This document shows positions 8,309 through 17,760 of a stretch of 64,000 nucleotides of DNA, one piece after another; within the stretch, counting starts at the first letter, position 1; every line of letters begins with the position of its first letter. The notes beneath the pieces are model-generated. The model was not told the origin of the DNA. It was given only the letters and a program-made list of their open reading frames with translations, and ran no database searches. Source of the DNA: JANQEU01 sp965228045 (GTDB lineage Bacteria; Bacteroidota; Bacteroidia; Cytophagales; Cyclobacteriaceae); NCBI GenBank assembly GCA_965228045.1, contig OZ245789.1:3286001-3350000 (forward strand), given 5' to 3'. The position numbers were made by a program, and so were the translations under genes.

Positions 8309-9112
8309 CTAGAATATGGAGTGGTGATCCTGCTGAATGTGCTTTCGAAGCTTTGAATGACTCACCAATTCCTCGTGCCTTAAATCCAGGATCCATTTGT
8401 GATCAAAATTTGCTCCAACTCTAGGAATCAGTTTACCTGCAGGAATTACAGAATCCCATGCTCCGAGAATAAGGTAGGTTGGACCTTTAATGGATTGGAC
8501 GGATAAGGAGAGCGTTTGATCGCTATGCTTTAATTTTTTTAAATAGACCCAGGTCCTGAACACCTTTGAGCGACTGGATGTATCAGCCAATTCTCGTCTG
8601 GCAAATTTCACAAGTGATCTGGGGGCCAGACCGAATCTTTCCACAAAACGTGTCAAATGATCGAGCGCAGTGTCATGCTCCATCACATATCGAAAAACCG
8701 GTCTGATCAATGGAGAAATGGCTATTCTATACCAAAGGGACCTGTAAACTCCATCCGGTGCAAGAAGTACCACCTGCCTGATCATCTCATTAAAAGTCAC
8801 CATACAAGAAAAGACAAATCTGCCACCCAGACTGAAGCCCACCAGTTCAAACTCGTTCAATTTCTCTTTTGCTATAAATGCTTTGAAGATGATCTGCCAG
8901 TCGAGTGGATCCATGAATGTGTCTTTGAATCCCGAGCTGCCATGAAAAGGTAGATCCAGCGCATAGTAGGTGCATTTTTCTTCATCAGTCATCCAGGGAA
9001 GGAAGATGTTATGGTCCTGTCCAAATCCATGAAAGAAAATAATGACCCTTTTACCAGAACCTTTTTTGAAGTAGCACAGCTTGCCTAACGCATGCTCAAC
9101 GGCCAGAAGCAT
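8309..9112 (-). CDS. alpha/beta hydrolase
   Basis: 267-residue alpha/beta hydrolase fold protein. The oxyanion motif HGFGQ lies near residues 29-33 (IIFFHGFGQDHNIFLPW), and the nucleophile elbow is GFSLGGRF near residue 91-98 (Ser in G-x-S-x-G). The acid and His of the triad are likely in ILGAWDSVIPAGK (Asp) and DLRHEELVSH (His). No signal peptide. The substrate is unknown. Its ATG directly abuts the stop codon of the dienoyl-CoA reductase-like gene, so it is the last member of the overlapping 12332-8309 operon; a thioester or ester substrate linked to that operon is possible but unproven. Confidence 0.85.
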   Translation of the reverse strand: MLLAVEHALGKLCYFKKGSGKRVIIFFHGFGQDHNIFLPWMTDEEKCTYYALDLPFHGSSGFKDTFMDPLDWQIIFKAFIAKEKLNEFELVGFSLGGRFVFSCMVTFNEMIRQVVLLAPDGVYRSLWYRIAISPLIRPVFRYVMEHDTALDHLTRFVERFGLAPRSLVKFARRELADTSSRSKVFRTWVYLKKLKHSDQTLSLSVQSIKGPTYLILGAWDSVIPAGKLIPRVGANFDHKWILDLRHEELVSHSKLRKHIQQDHHSIF

Positions 9113-10039
9113 TTACATTTTCAGTTTTCGCATCCCTTTGAAATAGAGCCACATCATCTTCAATTTAGAACCGGATTTTTTACGTCCCATTTCCATCGCA
9201 TCCCATAGTTCGTCCGGAATCTGCTCCAGCATATTGAATTCACCTGCACCTTTCAGCCATTCCCCGCCATCAATTGTGATAACTTCTCCATTTATATAAG
9301 CGGAAAAATCAGAAACCAGATAAGCTGCCAGGTTGGCCAGTTCCTGATGCTCGCCTACGCGTCCAAGAGGAATTTTATTGGCCGGATCGTATTTCTTCTT
9401 GAGATCCCCTGGAAGTAACCTGCTCCAGGCCCCATCTGTTGGAAAAGGTCCGGGAGCAATGGCGTTGGATCGAATTCCATACTTAGCCCATTCTACGGCC
9501 AGTGACCGCGTCATGGCAAGCACACCTCCTTTTGCGGCCGCGGAAGGTACCACATATCCTGAACCAGTCCAGGCATAAGTTGTGACGATGTTGAGAATAT
9601 TCCCTGGCTGTTTCTTCTCTATCCAGTACTTTCCAAGTGCCAGAGTGAAGTTATAAGTTCCTCGTAGGACGATGTCCACCACCGTATCAAATGCCCGATT
9701 AGAGAGTCTTTCGGTCGGGCTGATGAAATTTCCCGCAGCATTATTTAACAGCACATCGATGTGCCCGAATGCTTGAATAGTATCTGCAATTACCTTCTCA
9801 ACAGACTCATATTCCCTGACATCACATTGTACAGGCAGTACCTTAACCCCGGACTGGTCTTCAATTTCACTGGCGGTGGCCTCCAGCACTTCCATTTTTC
9901 GGCTTGTGATCACCACATTGGCTCCAAGCCTGGAAAAATATGTAGCCATTGATTTTCCAAGTCCCGTACCACCTCCTGTTACAATTATTACCTTGCCTTC
10001 AAGGGTACCTTCGGCAAGCATTCCTTCGGTGTATTTCAT
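9113..10039 (-). CDS. SDR oxidoreductase, 2,4-dienoyl-CoA reductase-like
   Basis: 308-residue short-chain dehydrogenase. Rossmann motif TGGGTGLG near 21-28, NNAAGNF near 98-104. Instead of a classical YxxxK it has GSGYVVPSAAAKGGVLAMTRSLAVEWAKYGIR, then NAIAPGPFPTDGAWSRL, which is the arrangement of mitochondrial/peroxisomal 2,4-dienoyl-CoA reductases (VVPSASAKAGV... in human DECR1). It would therefore reduce polyunsaturated enoyl-CoA intermediates with NADPH during beta-oxidation. It overlaps the diheme cytochrome gene by 4 bp and abuts the hydrolase. The physiological link with the cytochrome is not obvious. A general acyl-CoA SDR is the alternative. Confidence 0.85.
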   Translation of the reverse strand: MKYTEGMLAEGTLEGKVIIVTGGGTGLGKSMATYFSRLGANVVITSRKMEVLEATASEIEDQSGVKVLPVQCDVREYESVEKVIADTIQAFGHIDVLLNNAAGNFISPTERLSNRAFDTVVDIVLRGTYNFTLALGKYWIEKKQPGNILNIVTTYAWTGSGYVVPSAAAKGGVLAMTRSLAVEWAKYGIRSNAIAPGPFPTDGAWSRLLPGDLKKKYDPANKIPLGRVGEHQELANLAAYLVSDFSAYINGEVITIDGGEWLKGAGEFNMLEQIPDELWDAMEMGRKKSGSKLKMMWLYFKGMRKLKM

Positions 10040-11106
10040 ATGTCTTGTTTAAGTGAGGATATCCAGTCCCGAATCAGGGCAATTCCTTCCTCATGCCTCA
10101 ATTTTCGACCAAGTTCCGGCATCATTACTCCCGGATCCAGTGATTCGATCCTATGTACCAATATTGACTCAGCTGGCCGACCTGGCACAATTCCGAACTT
10201 CATGCCGCCCGAGCCTCTTCCGGCAGCTACCGGGGGCTTCTCTAGTCCAAGTCTATAATTATCCTCTTCATAATAGGTCAAGTACAATCCTGAATTTTTG
10301 GCCGGACCTGTCTTTCGGTGACAGTGGGCACAATTTACATCCAACCAGGCTCTGGCCCGATCTGCAAGGTCATAGGCTACCGCATTGTCCCACTCCGGCA
10401 TCTTATCTACCTCACTATGATCCGGTAATCCATTTATTAGATTCTGCAATTGCCAGTACACCAACTGGTTCTGACCCTGATAAGCCTGGTTCGTTCGATT
10501 CAATTGACGTGCAGAAGGTCCGATTGGGACCATCTTTCCGGATTTTTCATGACAACTTTTACATTGGACAAGGTTTGGAACAGAATAATCAATGGCTACC
10601 TCTTCTCCCTTTTGGTTCGTCCAGGAAACGGGAATACTGGCACCAGCTACTTCAAGATAGGCTTCGGTTTGTGTTTCATTCCATATATAGGTCAAGGCAT
10701 TCCAACCAGTCTCCTCATGAATCAACAGCCTGGTTTCCAGCAACTTTACGTTTTCTTCGGAATTTGCAAAATCCTCAGGATAAAAAAAGTTTTTGATCAA
10801 AACAGACCCTACGGGAAATTCAAATACTTCTTTAGATTCATAACTGACGGACGAATCCACTGGCAGATAAAAAAACCGGGCCTTTTGCGCGTAGTCTGAA
10901 AACAGAGGAGAATTGAGGTCATAAGGGAAAACCCGCTCTGAAGGATTAAGGTCTTTCAAGCTTCCCTCAAAAAATGACCACTCAGATAGCTTCTCGATAG
11001 CAGAAACGTTATTTGTACCTGCGAGGCTGACCTCTTTTATTTGCCTTTTTTCTTTTGGTTGGCTACATGCCAATATCACAACTAATAAGATAAGTCTTAC
11101 TTTCAT
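10036..11106 (-). CDS. SO2930-family diheme c-type cytochrome lipoprotein
   Basis: 356 residues. An N-terminal lipobox (VVILAC, Cys near 14) predicts a lipoprotein on the periplasmic side of a membrane. Two c-type heme motifs are visible, CKSCH near residue 184 and CAHCH near residue 261, each with following helix and a downstream Met candidate (GVMMPEL). The layout matches the family annotated as SO2930-type diheme cytochrome (TIGR03806). ATG at 11106 is preferred over a TTG one codon earlier because it forms a TGATG overlap with the upstream gene's stop. This family is usually next to the beta-helix protein encoded just upstream; both have unknown roles. Confidence 0.88.
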   Translation of the reverse strand: MKVRLILLVVILACSQPKEKRQIKEVSLAGTNNVSAIEKLSEWSFFEGSLKDLNPSERVFPYDLNSPLFSDYAQKARFFYLPVDSSVSYESKEVFEFPVGSVLIKNFFYPEDFANSEENVKLLETRLLIHEETGWNALTYIWNETQTEAYLEVAGASIPVSWTNQKGEEVAIDYSVPNLVQCKSCHEKSGKMVPIGPSARQLNRTNQAYQGQNQLVYWQLQNLINGLPDHSEVDKMPEWDNAVAYDLADRARAWLDVNCAHCHRKTGPAKNSGLYLTYYEEDNYRLGLEKPPVAAGRGSGGMKFGIVPGRPAESILVHRIESLDPGVMMPELGRKLRHEEGIALIRDWISSLKQDI

Positions 11107-12332
11107 CAAAAAATAGGTGCAATTGGATCACGCTCGCAGATAAACTCTGACCAATCCGAAGTCAGGTTCTCGAAATCATTACCGGCATCGATATTTCCGA
11201 AGTTAATGTTTCCATTTTCATTCAGGCACATTTCGAATGGATTTTCGGGATCGCGAATGCCTCCCCAGGCGATATCCGGAGTCGAAAAAGGAAATTTGGT
11301 AAGAAAAAGCAACCCGAAATCGTTTTTTAGGGTGGGGAACATAAAGCTATTCTCAAAGGAATTGTGATGGATGAAAATCTGATTTGGATAGGGATCGTAA
11401 GCCTCATCGGTTTTTGCCGTTTCTATGTTTTGGTTGATCTGAGAGGCGTTCTTGGTGGACAGACCTTCGACCAATTTATAACTTACGATAGCGAGACCCA
11501 CGGTTCTGTTATCTTCAATCGTATTTTCAAAAATCTCAATGTTTCGCGTGGCAAGAAGCATGATCCCGGTTCCTGGCGGGACAGTAGCCACGATGTTGCC
11601 AGCTGGGGCGAAATTCCTAAAGTTGTTTTCATAGACATTATTTTGATAGACTCTGGTGGTATGTCCGAATTGAGTCAATCCCGGCAGGTCAAATACCAGT
11701 ATACCACCGGTGTTGTCATGAGCCACATTGCCATAAATTTCAACGAATTTTGAATTCTCACTTTCAATGCCCGCTACATTGTGATAAACCTCATTATTTC
11801 TAATGATCACAGAGTCTGATTGGCCCACGTAAATTCCGGCATCTGAAGCTCCGATGGCGATACAATTCTCGATTAGAACATTTTTTGACAACACCGGGTA
11901 AAACGCATAAGCACCGTTTTTTTCATCAGGTTTTCCCGTCCAGTGAGATTTTATCTTTCTTAAAGTTAAGCCTTTCGTATCCGTCACTTTGATATTGTCT
12001 CCCACGGCGTCTTCAACTGTAAATCCCTCCATTGTAATATTCGTAGAATTACTGATCTTCATTCCTTCCGCTCCTTCCAGTTGATCAGCAAAGGAGAGAA
12101 TAGTTTTATCCACTCCCGCTCCTTTGATGGTCACATTATTTTTTCCATCAAGTAGCAATGCTTTACTAAACATAAAGTGTCCTTCCGGGAGATTGATCAC
12201 ACTGGAATCTTCAATGGTGATAAACTGAGTCTGAAGATCTTTTTGAATGGATACCCAATTACGCTCCGGTGGTGGAGCGGAACAAGAAATGATGAAAAGG
12301 ATAAGAATGATGAAATGCCAAAATCTATTCAT
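11106..12332 (-). CDS. parallel beta-helix repeat lipoprotein
   Basis: 408 residues with a lipoprotein signal (ILFIISC, Cys near 17). The body is a parallel beta-helix: repeated short PbH1-like units such as NITMEGFTVEDAVGDNIKV, VLIENCIAIGASDAGIYVG, VIIRNNEVYHNVAGIESE and IEIFENTIEDNRTVGLAI. It matches the TIGR03805-type beta-helix protein that commonly pairs with the diheme cytochrome family downstream, and here the pair overlaps as TGATG. ATG at 12332 is chosen because it places the signal peptide at the N-terminus. A polysaccharide-binding or -modifying role is typical of this fold but not demonstrated; no catalytic residues are recognised. Confidence 0.85.
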   Translation of the reverse strand: MNRFWHFIILILFIISCSAPPPERNWVSIQKDLQTQFITIEDSSVINLPEGHFMFSKALLLDGKNNVTIKGAGVDKTILSFADQLEGAEGMKISNSTNITMEGFTVEDAVGDNIKVTDTKGLTLRKIKSHWTGKPDEKNGAYAFYPVLSKNVLIENCIAIGASDAGIYVGQSDSVIIRNNEVYHNVAGIESENSKFVEIYGNVAHDNTGGILVFDLPGLTQFGHTTRVYQNNVYENNFRNFAPAGNIVATVPPGTGIMLLATRNIEIFENTIEDNRTVGLAIVSYKLVEGLSTKNASQINQNIETAKTDEAYDPYPNQIFIHHNSFENSFMFPTLKNDFGLLFLTKFPFSTPDIAWGGIRDPENPFEMCLNENGNINFGNIDAGNDFENLTSDWSEFICERDPIAPIF

Positions 12333-12539
12333 AGTCCACAATATACTAAAATCAGGATTCAACAGAACTCAAGGAGGATTTAAATACCTTATGCCTTTTC
12401 TCATCTTACCGAATCAATCCGGAATTAATCGATTTCACACATCTGTATTTTGGTATGAAATTTGAATCAAATTATTCACGAAATGGAAACCTTCCTGAGG
12501 TTTGTCCGTCATTAACATAAAAGTATTTTTTTAAGGAAA

Positions 12540-13436
12540 ATGGGTCATACAAGCTTAAAAATTGATTATAACGCTATTGATGTTGTTGACAGCATCACTA
12601 GGAAAGAATTTGAGGAGAATTATTTCAAACCACAGAGGCCCGTGGTGCTTCGTGGATTATTGAAAGACGATCCTGCCCACCAGAAATGGAGTTTTGAATA
12701 TTTCAAGAATGAGATGGGCGATATGGAAGTCGGCATTTTTGACGCCAGCATGGACAAAGTCGAAAGATCCTTCAAGGAACCGCACTACCACATGAAGTTC
12801 AGGGATTACCTCGAGGAAATTGAAAGAGGTCCCACTAAGAAGCGACTTTTCTTATTCAATCCATTTAAGCATAAACCGGAACTAATGGATGATTTCGAGT
12901 TTCCGAAGTTATGCAATGGATTTTTGAAATCTCTGCCCTTTCTGTTTTTCGGCGGGGACGGTTCCGTAACACGTGCCCACCAGGATATGGACATGTCCTG
13001 TGTATTTCTTACACAGTTTACGGGGAAGAAAAGGGTTGTTTTGATAGATCCGAAGTACTCTACTTTATTGTACAGGTTTCCTTTGAACGTTCATACGGCA
13101 GTCAATATTGATCATCCTGATTTTAATTCATATCCGGGATTAAAATATGTGGAAGGACAGGAAGTGGTACTGGAGTTTGGTGACACTTTATTTATGCCTT
13201 CAGGATGGTGGCACCACATCGAGTACTTAGGCAGCGGATTTAGCATGAGTATGAGGTGCCTGAGTCCAAACATCAAGGATATAGCACATGGCGCATTAAA
13301 TGTTGGTTTGAAAACTCATATTGATGACCTATTGGTGAAATTCGTAGGTCAGGATTGGGTTGAATACAAAAAACGAAAAGCCATATCCAGAGCGAATGAA
13401 TCTATTCGTAAACTGGAAACTGCTCTGGTAGTTTAA
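12540..13436 (+). CDS. cupin-like (JmjC-type) domain protein
   Basis: 298-residue soluble protein of the cupin_8/JmjC type, probably a 2-oxoglutarate and Fe(II)-dependent oxygenase acting on a protein or small molecule. N-terminal FKPQRPVVLRGLLKD is the usual opening strand; the metal site is HQD near residues 144-146 (RAHQDMD) with the distal His in PSGWWHHIEY near 222-226. KRVVLIDPKYSTLLY and GDTLFMPSGWW are standard for the family. The C-terminal 50 residues are charged helix. It is a single-gene unit, closed by a strong terminator. The target is unknown. Confidence 0.85.
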   Translation: MGHTSLKIDYNAIDVVDSITRKEFEENYFKPQRPVVLRGLLKDDPAHQKWSFEYFKNEMGDMEVGIFDASMDKVERSFKEPHYHMKFRDYLEEIERGPTKKRLFLFNPFKHKPELMDDFEFPKLCNGFLKSLPFLFFGGDGSVTRAHQDMDMSCVFLTQFTGKKRVVLIDPKYSTLLYRFPLNVHTAVNIDHPDFNSYPGLKYVEGQEVVLEFGDTLFMPSGWWHHIEYLGSGFSMSMRCLSPNIKDIAHGALNVGLKTHIDDLLVKFVGQDWVEYKKRKAISRANESIRKLETALVV

Positions 13437-13457
13437 TTGATCTAAAAGCATTGATCC

Positions 13458-13498
13458 TATCCCCGACTTTTGTCTTGAAAGTCGGGGATATTTTTTTT
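13458..13498 (+). terminator. strong Rho-independent terminator
   Basis: TATCCCCGACTTT and AAAGTCGGGGATA form a thirteen-pair stem with a seven-base loop, followed by eight T. It ends the cupin gene transcript. Confidence 0.92.
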
Positions 13499-13539
13499 GC
13501 AGGTATTTCTATCATACCATTGTACCAAAATCCATTTCA

Positions 13540-15153
13540 TTGAAAACACTCCTCCTTCATCCCAATGATAATGTTGCTGTAGCCCTGGTAGACCTGAAGC
13601 ACCAGGAAACCATTAATATAATGGAGGACACGATTAAAATCGAAGGTGATGTTTCTGCCAAGCACAAGATTGTGTTAAAAGACCTTGAAGTAGGAGATAT
13701 CGTTTATATGTATGGAGTAAAAGTGGGGAGGGCCATAAAACCTATAAAAAAAGGGGCTCCGATAACCACAGCCAACCTTACGCATGATTCCGGCAATTTC
13801 CAGGAGAATACAACCTCCAAATTTGAATGGTCTGGTGTAGATATCAGGAGATTTGAAAGTCGAACTTTCAGAGGGTACCATCGCAAAGATGGCCAGGTAG
13901 GGACCGACAACATCTGGTTGGTTTTTCCGCTTGTTTTTTGTGAAAACCGGAACATTGAAACGCTTAAGCGAGCTTTTGAGAAAGCCCTCGGATATGAAAA
14001 AGAGGATGAAGTTACCCGGCAGGTTCGGGAGCTGGTAGGAGGTTATCTTAATACTCAAACTGCTGCGGCATACCCTCCGGTGGAGAATAGAACAGTCTTC
14101 GATAACATCAAAATTCGATTTATCACCCATCAGGGTGGTTGTGGTGGTACCAGGGAAGATGCGCATACGCTATGTAATCTTTTGGCAGGCTATACGCACA
14201 ATCCGAATGTGGCAGGTGCGACGGTCCTGAGCTTGGGATGTCAGCATTCGGAGATGGACATTTTCCTGGACAGATTAAAACAGCTAGGTTGTGAAAAACC
14301 ACTTGTACTGCTGGAGCAGCAATCATCCGGCACAGAAAAGAACCTGATGGACAGGGCAGTGAAAGAAACATTTGAGGCCCTTGTGAAAGCAAATCAACAA
14401 GAACGCAAAGAAACTCCCCTGAGTAAACTAACCATCGGCCTGGAATGTGGGGGTTCTGATGGATTTTCCGGTATATCAGCTAACCCGGCGGTGGGTCATG
14501 TTTCGGATATTATGGCAACACTGGGAGGCAAATCAATACTCAGTGAATTTCCGGAGCTGTGCGGTGTGGAGCAGGAACTGATCAATAGAACCACCGATAG
14601 TGAAGATGCCCGTAAGTTTATAAGTATCATGCGGGCTTACGAAGCAAAAGCGGAACTAAGTGGCAGTGGTTTTGATATGAATCCTTCTCCCGGAAACATT
14701 AAGGACGGACTGATCACAGATGCCATCAAATCCGCGGGTGCCGCTAAGAAAGGTGGAACATCACCGGTAAATGGTGTGATGGATTATACCGAATATGTGG
14801 AGAATCCAGGCCTTAACTTGCTGTGCACTCCCGGTAATGACGTGGAAAGTACTACCGGACTTGCAGGTTCCGGAGCTAACATTATACTTTTTACCACCGG
14901 TCTTGGAACCCCAACAGGAAACCCTGTGACTCCAGTGATCAAAATTTCCAGTAATACCAAAACGGCCGAAAGAATGTCAGACATCATTGACATTGACACC
15001 GGAGGTGTGGTCAGAGGTGAAAAATCGATTGAGGAAATGGGTGAGGAAATCATGGAGATGATCATCAAAACGGCAAGTGGTGAGTATCAAACGAAAGCGT
15101 CACGATTGAATCAGCATGACTTCATTCCCTGGAAGAGAGGCGTTTCGCTATAG
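13540..15153 (+). CDS. UxaA-family sugar-acid dehydratase (altronate dehydratase-like)
   Basis: 537-residue member of the altronate/galactarate dehydratase family: an N-terminal SAF domain (about 1-95) followed by the large catalytic domain with GYHRKDGQVGTDNIW, THQGGCGG near residue 197-205 and GLECGGSDGFSGISANPAVG near 305-325, which carry the conserved cysteines that bind iron. It removes water from a sugar acid to give a 2-keto-3-deoxy acid. Start is the TTG at 13540; no ATG lies nearby and MKTLLLHPNDNVAVAL is the family's usual N-terminus. It converges with a fuconolactonase-like gene and a sugar transporter, so fuconate or a related 6-deoxy acid is a likelier substrate than altronate. 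Confidence 0.88.
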   Translation: MKTLLLHPNDNVAVALVDLKHQETINIMEDTIKIEGDVSAKHKIVLKDLEVGDIVYMYGVKVGRAIKPIKKGAPITTANLTHDSGNFQENTTSKFEWSGVDIRRFESRTFRGYHRKDGQVGTDNIWLVFPLVFCENRNIETLKRAFEKALGYEKEDEVTRQVRELVGGYLNTQTAAAYPPVENRTVFDNIKIRFITHQGGCGGTREDAHTLCNLLAGYTHNPNVAGATVLSLGCQHSEMDIFLDRLKQLGCEKPLVLLEQQSSGTEKNLMDRAVKETFEALVKANQQERKETPLSKLTIGLECGGSDGFSGISANPAVGHVSDIMATLGGKSILSEFPELCGVEQELINRTTDSEDARKFISIMRAYEAKAELSGSGFDMNPSPGNIKDGLITDAIKSAGAAKKGGTSPVNGVMDYTEYVENPGLNLLCTPGNDVESTTGLAGSGANIILFTTGLGTPTGNPVTPVIKISSNTKTAERMSDIIDIDTGGVVRGEKSIEEMGEEIMEMIIKTASGEYQTKASRLNQHDFIPWKRGVSL

Positions 15154-15978
15154 ATTATAGAACTCAGTGGCGGTCAATCCCATAATCTGATCCAGCTCAT
15201 CATCTGATAGTTCGGACAAGAAATAATCCGCTACGGATTTCGTCTCATCATATTTTGCTGAAAGCAGACATACAGGCCAATCAGAACCGTACATCAATCT
15301 TTGGGACCCGAATACTTCGATCACCGTTTCTACGTATGGTCTGAAATCCTCAAACTCCCAATGACTCCAATTGGCTTCGGTGACCATACCACTAATTTTG
15401 CAATACACATTCTCAAAAGCGCCAAGTTGTGTGATCGATTGCTTCCAGTTGTCAACTTCTCCCCGGGCAATACCAGGCTTGCCGATGTGATCCAGTACAA
15501 ATTTCTGATTTGGGAATTTACGGACCAGCTCAATTGCCGAATCAAAGTGCTTCGGATAAATAAGAATATCATACGTCAAATTGTATCTGCTTAGCATTGA
15601 TATCCCCTTTTGAAAATTAGTGTTAAGCATAAATTTCGGATCAGGTTCGTCCTGAACAATGTGCCTGAAACCTTTCAGTCTTGGCTTATCAGAATAATAT
15701 TCCAACCGTTGCTCCAGTCTTGAATGCAGCAGGTCCACCCAACCGACAACGCCCTTTATGAAGGAATTCTTTTGGGCCAATCCCAGAAGAAACTCTGTTT
15801 CCCTTTCCGATTGATCGGCCTGGACTGCCACGCAGCCATCAATCAAATTCTTGCGCAATTCCGAATGAAGATGTTCCGGTAAAAAATCCTGTCTCAGGAT
15901 TTCCATATTGGAAGAGATCCATTCGTATTTCTCAGGATCATATTTCCAAAAATGCTGATGGCTATCTATGTATTCCAA
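15148..15978 (-). CDS. amidohydrolase, L-fuconolactonase-like (COG3618)
   Basis: 276-residue TIM-barrel amidohydrolase. Motifs in order: DSHQHFW at 5-11, GVVGWVDLL near 96-104, LKGFRHIVQDEPD near 120-132, LDHIGKP near 181-187, CKISGMVTEANW near 211-222 and YGSDWPVCLLSA near 255-266. This set is characteristic of sugar lactonases acting on fuconolactone or related lactones. It lies 12 bp after the sugar porter gene on the same strand and overlaps the 3' end of the UxaA-family dehydratase gene by 6 bp in convergent orientation. Likely step: opening an aldonolactone to the acid that the dehydratase uses. Confidence 0.85.
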   Translation of the reverse strand: MEYIDSHQHFWKYDPEKYEWISSNMEILRQDFLPEHLHSELRKNLIDGCVAVQADQSERETEFLLGLAQKNSFIKGVVGWVDLLHSRLEQRLEYYSDKPRLKGFRHIVQDEPDPKFMLNTNFQKGISMLSRYNLTYDILIYPKHFDSAIELVRKFPNQKFVLDHIGKPGIARGEVDNWKQSITQLGAFENVYCKISGMVTEANWSHWEFEDFRPYVETVIEVFGSQRLMYGSDWPVCLLSAKYDETKSVADYFLSELSDDELDQIMGLTATEFYNL

Positions 15979-15990
15979 TTGCTGATGTCA

Positions 15991-17319
15991 CTAATGTTTG
16001 ATCAATTTCTTTTCGAGGTCCTCCAGTGAAATGCCCTTGGTTTCCGGCATCATAAAGATTACAAAAAGTAATTGTAGGACCATGAATCCAGCGTAAAAGT
16101 AAAAAACATTCCATGGTGCAAAGCTGGCTATAGCCAATGATCCGAATTGTGTAATCAATGCCGCAAATACCCAATGAGTGGCAGCTCCCCAGGATTGACC
16201 AAAAGCACGGACTTTATTTGGAAATACCTCAGAAATGAATACCCATATCACGGCTCCCTGTCCCACTGCATGACTTCCAATGAAAAGTAAAATGAAGTAC
16301 AACTTTATCGATGCATCCAGATCATTGTAGAATGCCACTCCGATCATACTCAGACTTATGATGTATCCGAAGGAACATATATACATCAATAATTTCCTGC
16401 CTGCTCTGTCGATCAAATACATCCCAATTAATGTGAAGACCAAATTAGAAATACCAATCGATATGGAACTGAACAGGGACTCAGTGGAGGCAAAACCTGC
16501 TTTCTCAAGAATTTCAGGTGCGTAATAGAGTACGAAGTTTATACCCGACATTTGATTGAAAAAAGCAATCAGGAAGGCGAGGATCAAGGGAAGTCTGTAT
16601 CTCCGGCTAAAAATTCCACCTTTGATGACAGACGTGACATGCTTGTCCGCTTTGATCGCTGCCAGTGTCTCCTGCGCCTCCTCCTGGGACTGGGTCTTCT
16701 TTAAAACCTCAAGGGCTTCGACCTCTTTATTTTCATGTACCACTAACCATCGGGGACTCTCCGGAACCCGAAACATCATTAGAGTATATATTAGGGCGGG
16801 AATTGCCTCCACTCCCAGCATCCAGCGCCAGTCATTTTCTCCTCCGAAGCCATCCAGGAGATAATTTGATATGTAGGCTATCAAAATACCCAATACAATA
16901 TTAAACTGATACAGAGCAACGAGAGTCCCTCTGTTTTTAGAGCCAGCTATCTCAGAGGTATAGGTAGGAGCAGCAATCGAGGAAGCCCCTACTCCAAGTC
17001 CACCGAGGAACCGAAAGAAAGAGAACATATATGGATCCGTGGCAAGTGCGGACCCAAGCGCGGAGATCAGATAAAACGCCCCAATCCAAATGAGCGTCTT
17101 TTTTCTACCAAATTTATCCGTAGGAATTCCTCCAAGTAGCGCACCTATGACCGTACCCCACAATGCCATGGACATTATAAAGAATCCATGAAACATTGGA
17201 GAAGTATTCCAAAGTGCACGAATGGGCAGGTTTGCCCCTGAAATTACGACAGTATCAAATCCAAACAGGAAACCGGCAAGTGAAACCACTACGGAATAGT
17301 AGACAACTTTATTGTTCAT
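15991..17319 (-). CDS. sugar porter family MFS transporter
   Basis: 442-residue inner-membrane transporter with about 12 hydrophobic segments. The sugar porter signatures are present: GFLFGFDTVVISGA in TM1, DKFGRKK in loop 2-3, PESPRWLV at the end of the N-terminal half, QMSGINFVLYYAPEI in TM7, DRAGRKLLMY in loop 8-9 and PETKG at the C-terminus. It imports a monosaccharide, probably with protons. The following amidohydrolase gene is 12 bp away, so the two form an operon; with the convergent dehydratase this suggests uptake of a deoxyhexose. Exact sugar unknown. Confidence 0.92.
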   Translation of the reverse strand: MNNKVVYYSVVVSLAGFLFGFDTVVISGANLPIRALWNTSPMFHGFFIMSMALWGTVIGALLGGIPTDKFGRKKTLIWIGAFYLISALGSALATDPYMFSFFRFLGGLGVGASSIAAPTYTSEIAGSKNRGTLVALYQFNIVLGILIAYISNYLLDGFGGENDWRWMLGVEAIPALIYTLMMFRVPESPRWLVVHENKEVEALEVLKKTQSQEEAQETLAAIKADKHVTSVIKGGIFSRRYRLPLILAFLIAFFNQMSGINFVLYYAPEILEKAGFASTESLFSSISIGISNLVFTLIGMYLIDRAGRKLLMYICSFGYIISLSMIGVAFYNDLDASIKLYFILLFIGSHAVGQGAVIWVFISEVFPNKVRAFGQSWGAATHWVFAALITQFGSLAIASFAPWNVFYFYAGFMVLQLLFVIFMMPETKGISLEDLEKKLIKH

Positions 17320-17452
17320 TTTATGGGTTAGGCTTTCGTTCTAAGATAAGGACAATTTGACTGAAATTGGGAATCTGAAACCCGCTGGTGATTGTCATTA
17401 GTTATTTATTGATTTTATGGCGGGACATTCTACCATATCAGAATTGAAATGC

Positions 17453-17460
17453 TATATTTG
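17453..17460 (+). promoter_or_regulatory. -7 box of tRNA-Ser/tRNA-Arg promoter
   Basis: TATATTTG, a perfect TAnnTTTG match, 57 nt before tRNA-Ser. The next 60 nt contain no competing gene, so it most likely drives the tRNA-Ser-tRNA-Arg transcript. Confidence 0.5.
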
Positions 17461-17517
17461 CACCTCATTTTTGAAAGGCATCAGACGGATGCTTAGAATA
17501 TTCAATCAAATATCCAC

Positions 17518-17686
<169 letters not shown>

Positions 17687-17760
17687 GGTCCTCTAGCTCA
17701 ACTGGATAGAGCAACTGCCTTCTAAGCAGTAGGTTTCAGGTTCGAGTCCTGAGAGGATCA
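17687..17760 (+). tRNA. tRNA-Arg (anticodon TCT)
   Basis: 74-nt cloverleaf. Acceptor GGTCCTC pairs with GAGGATC (one G-U), discriminator A. Anticodon stem ACTGC/GCAGT closes CTTCTAA with anticodon TCT (codon AGA). T arm TCAGG-TTCGAGT-CCTGA. This is the intact copy; damaged copies follow downstream. Confidence 0.95.
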
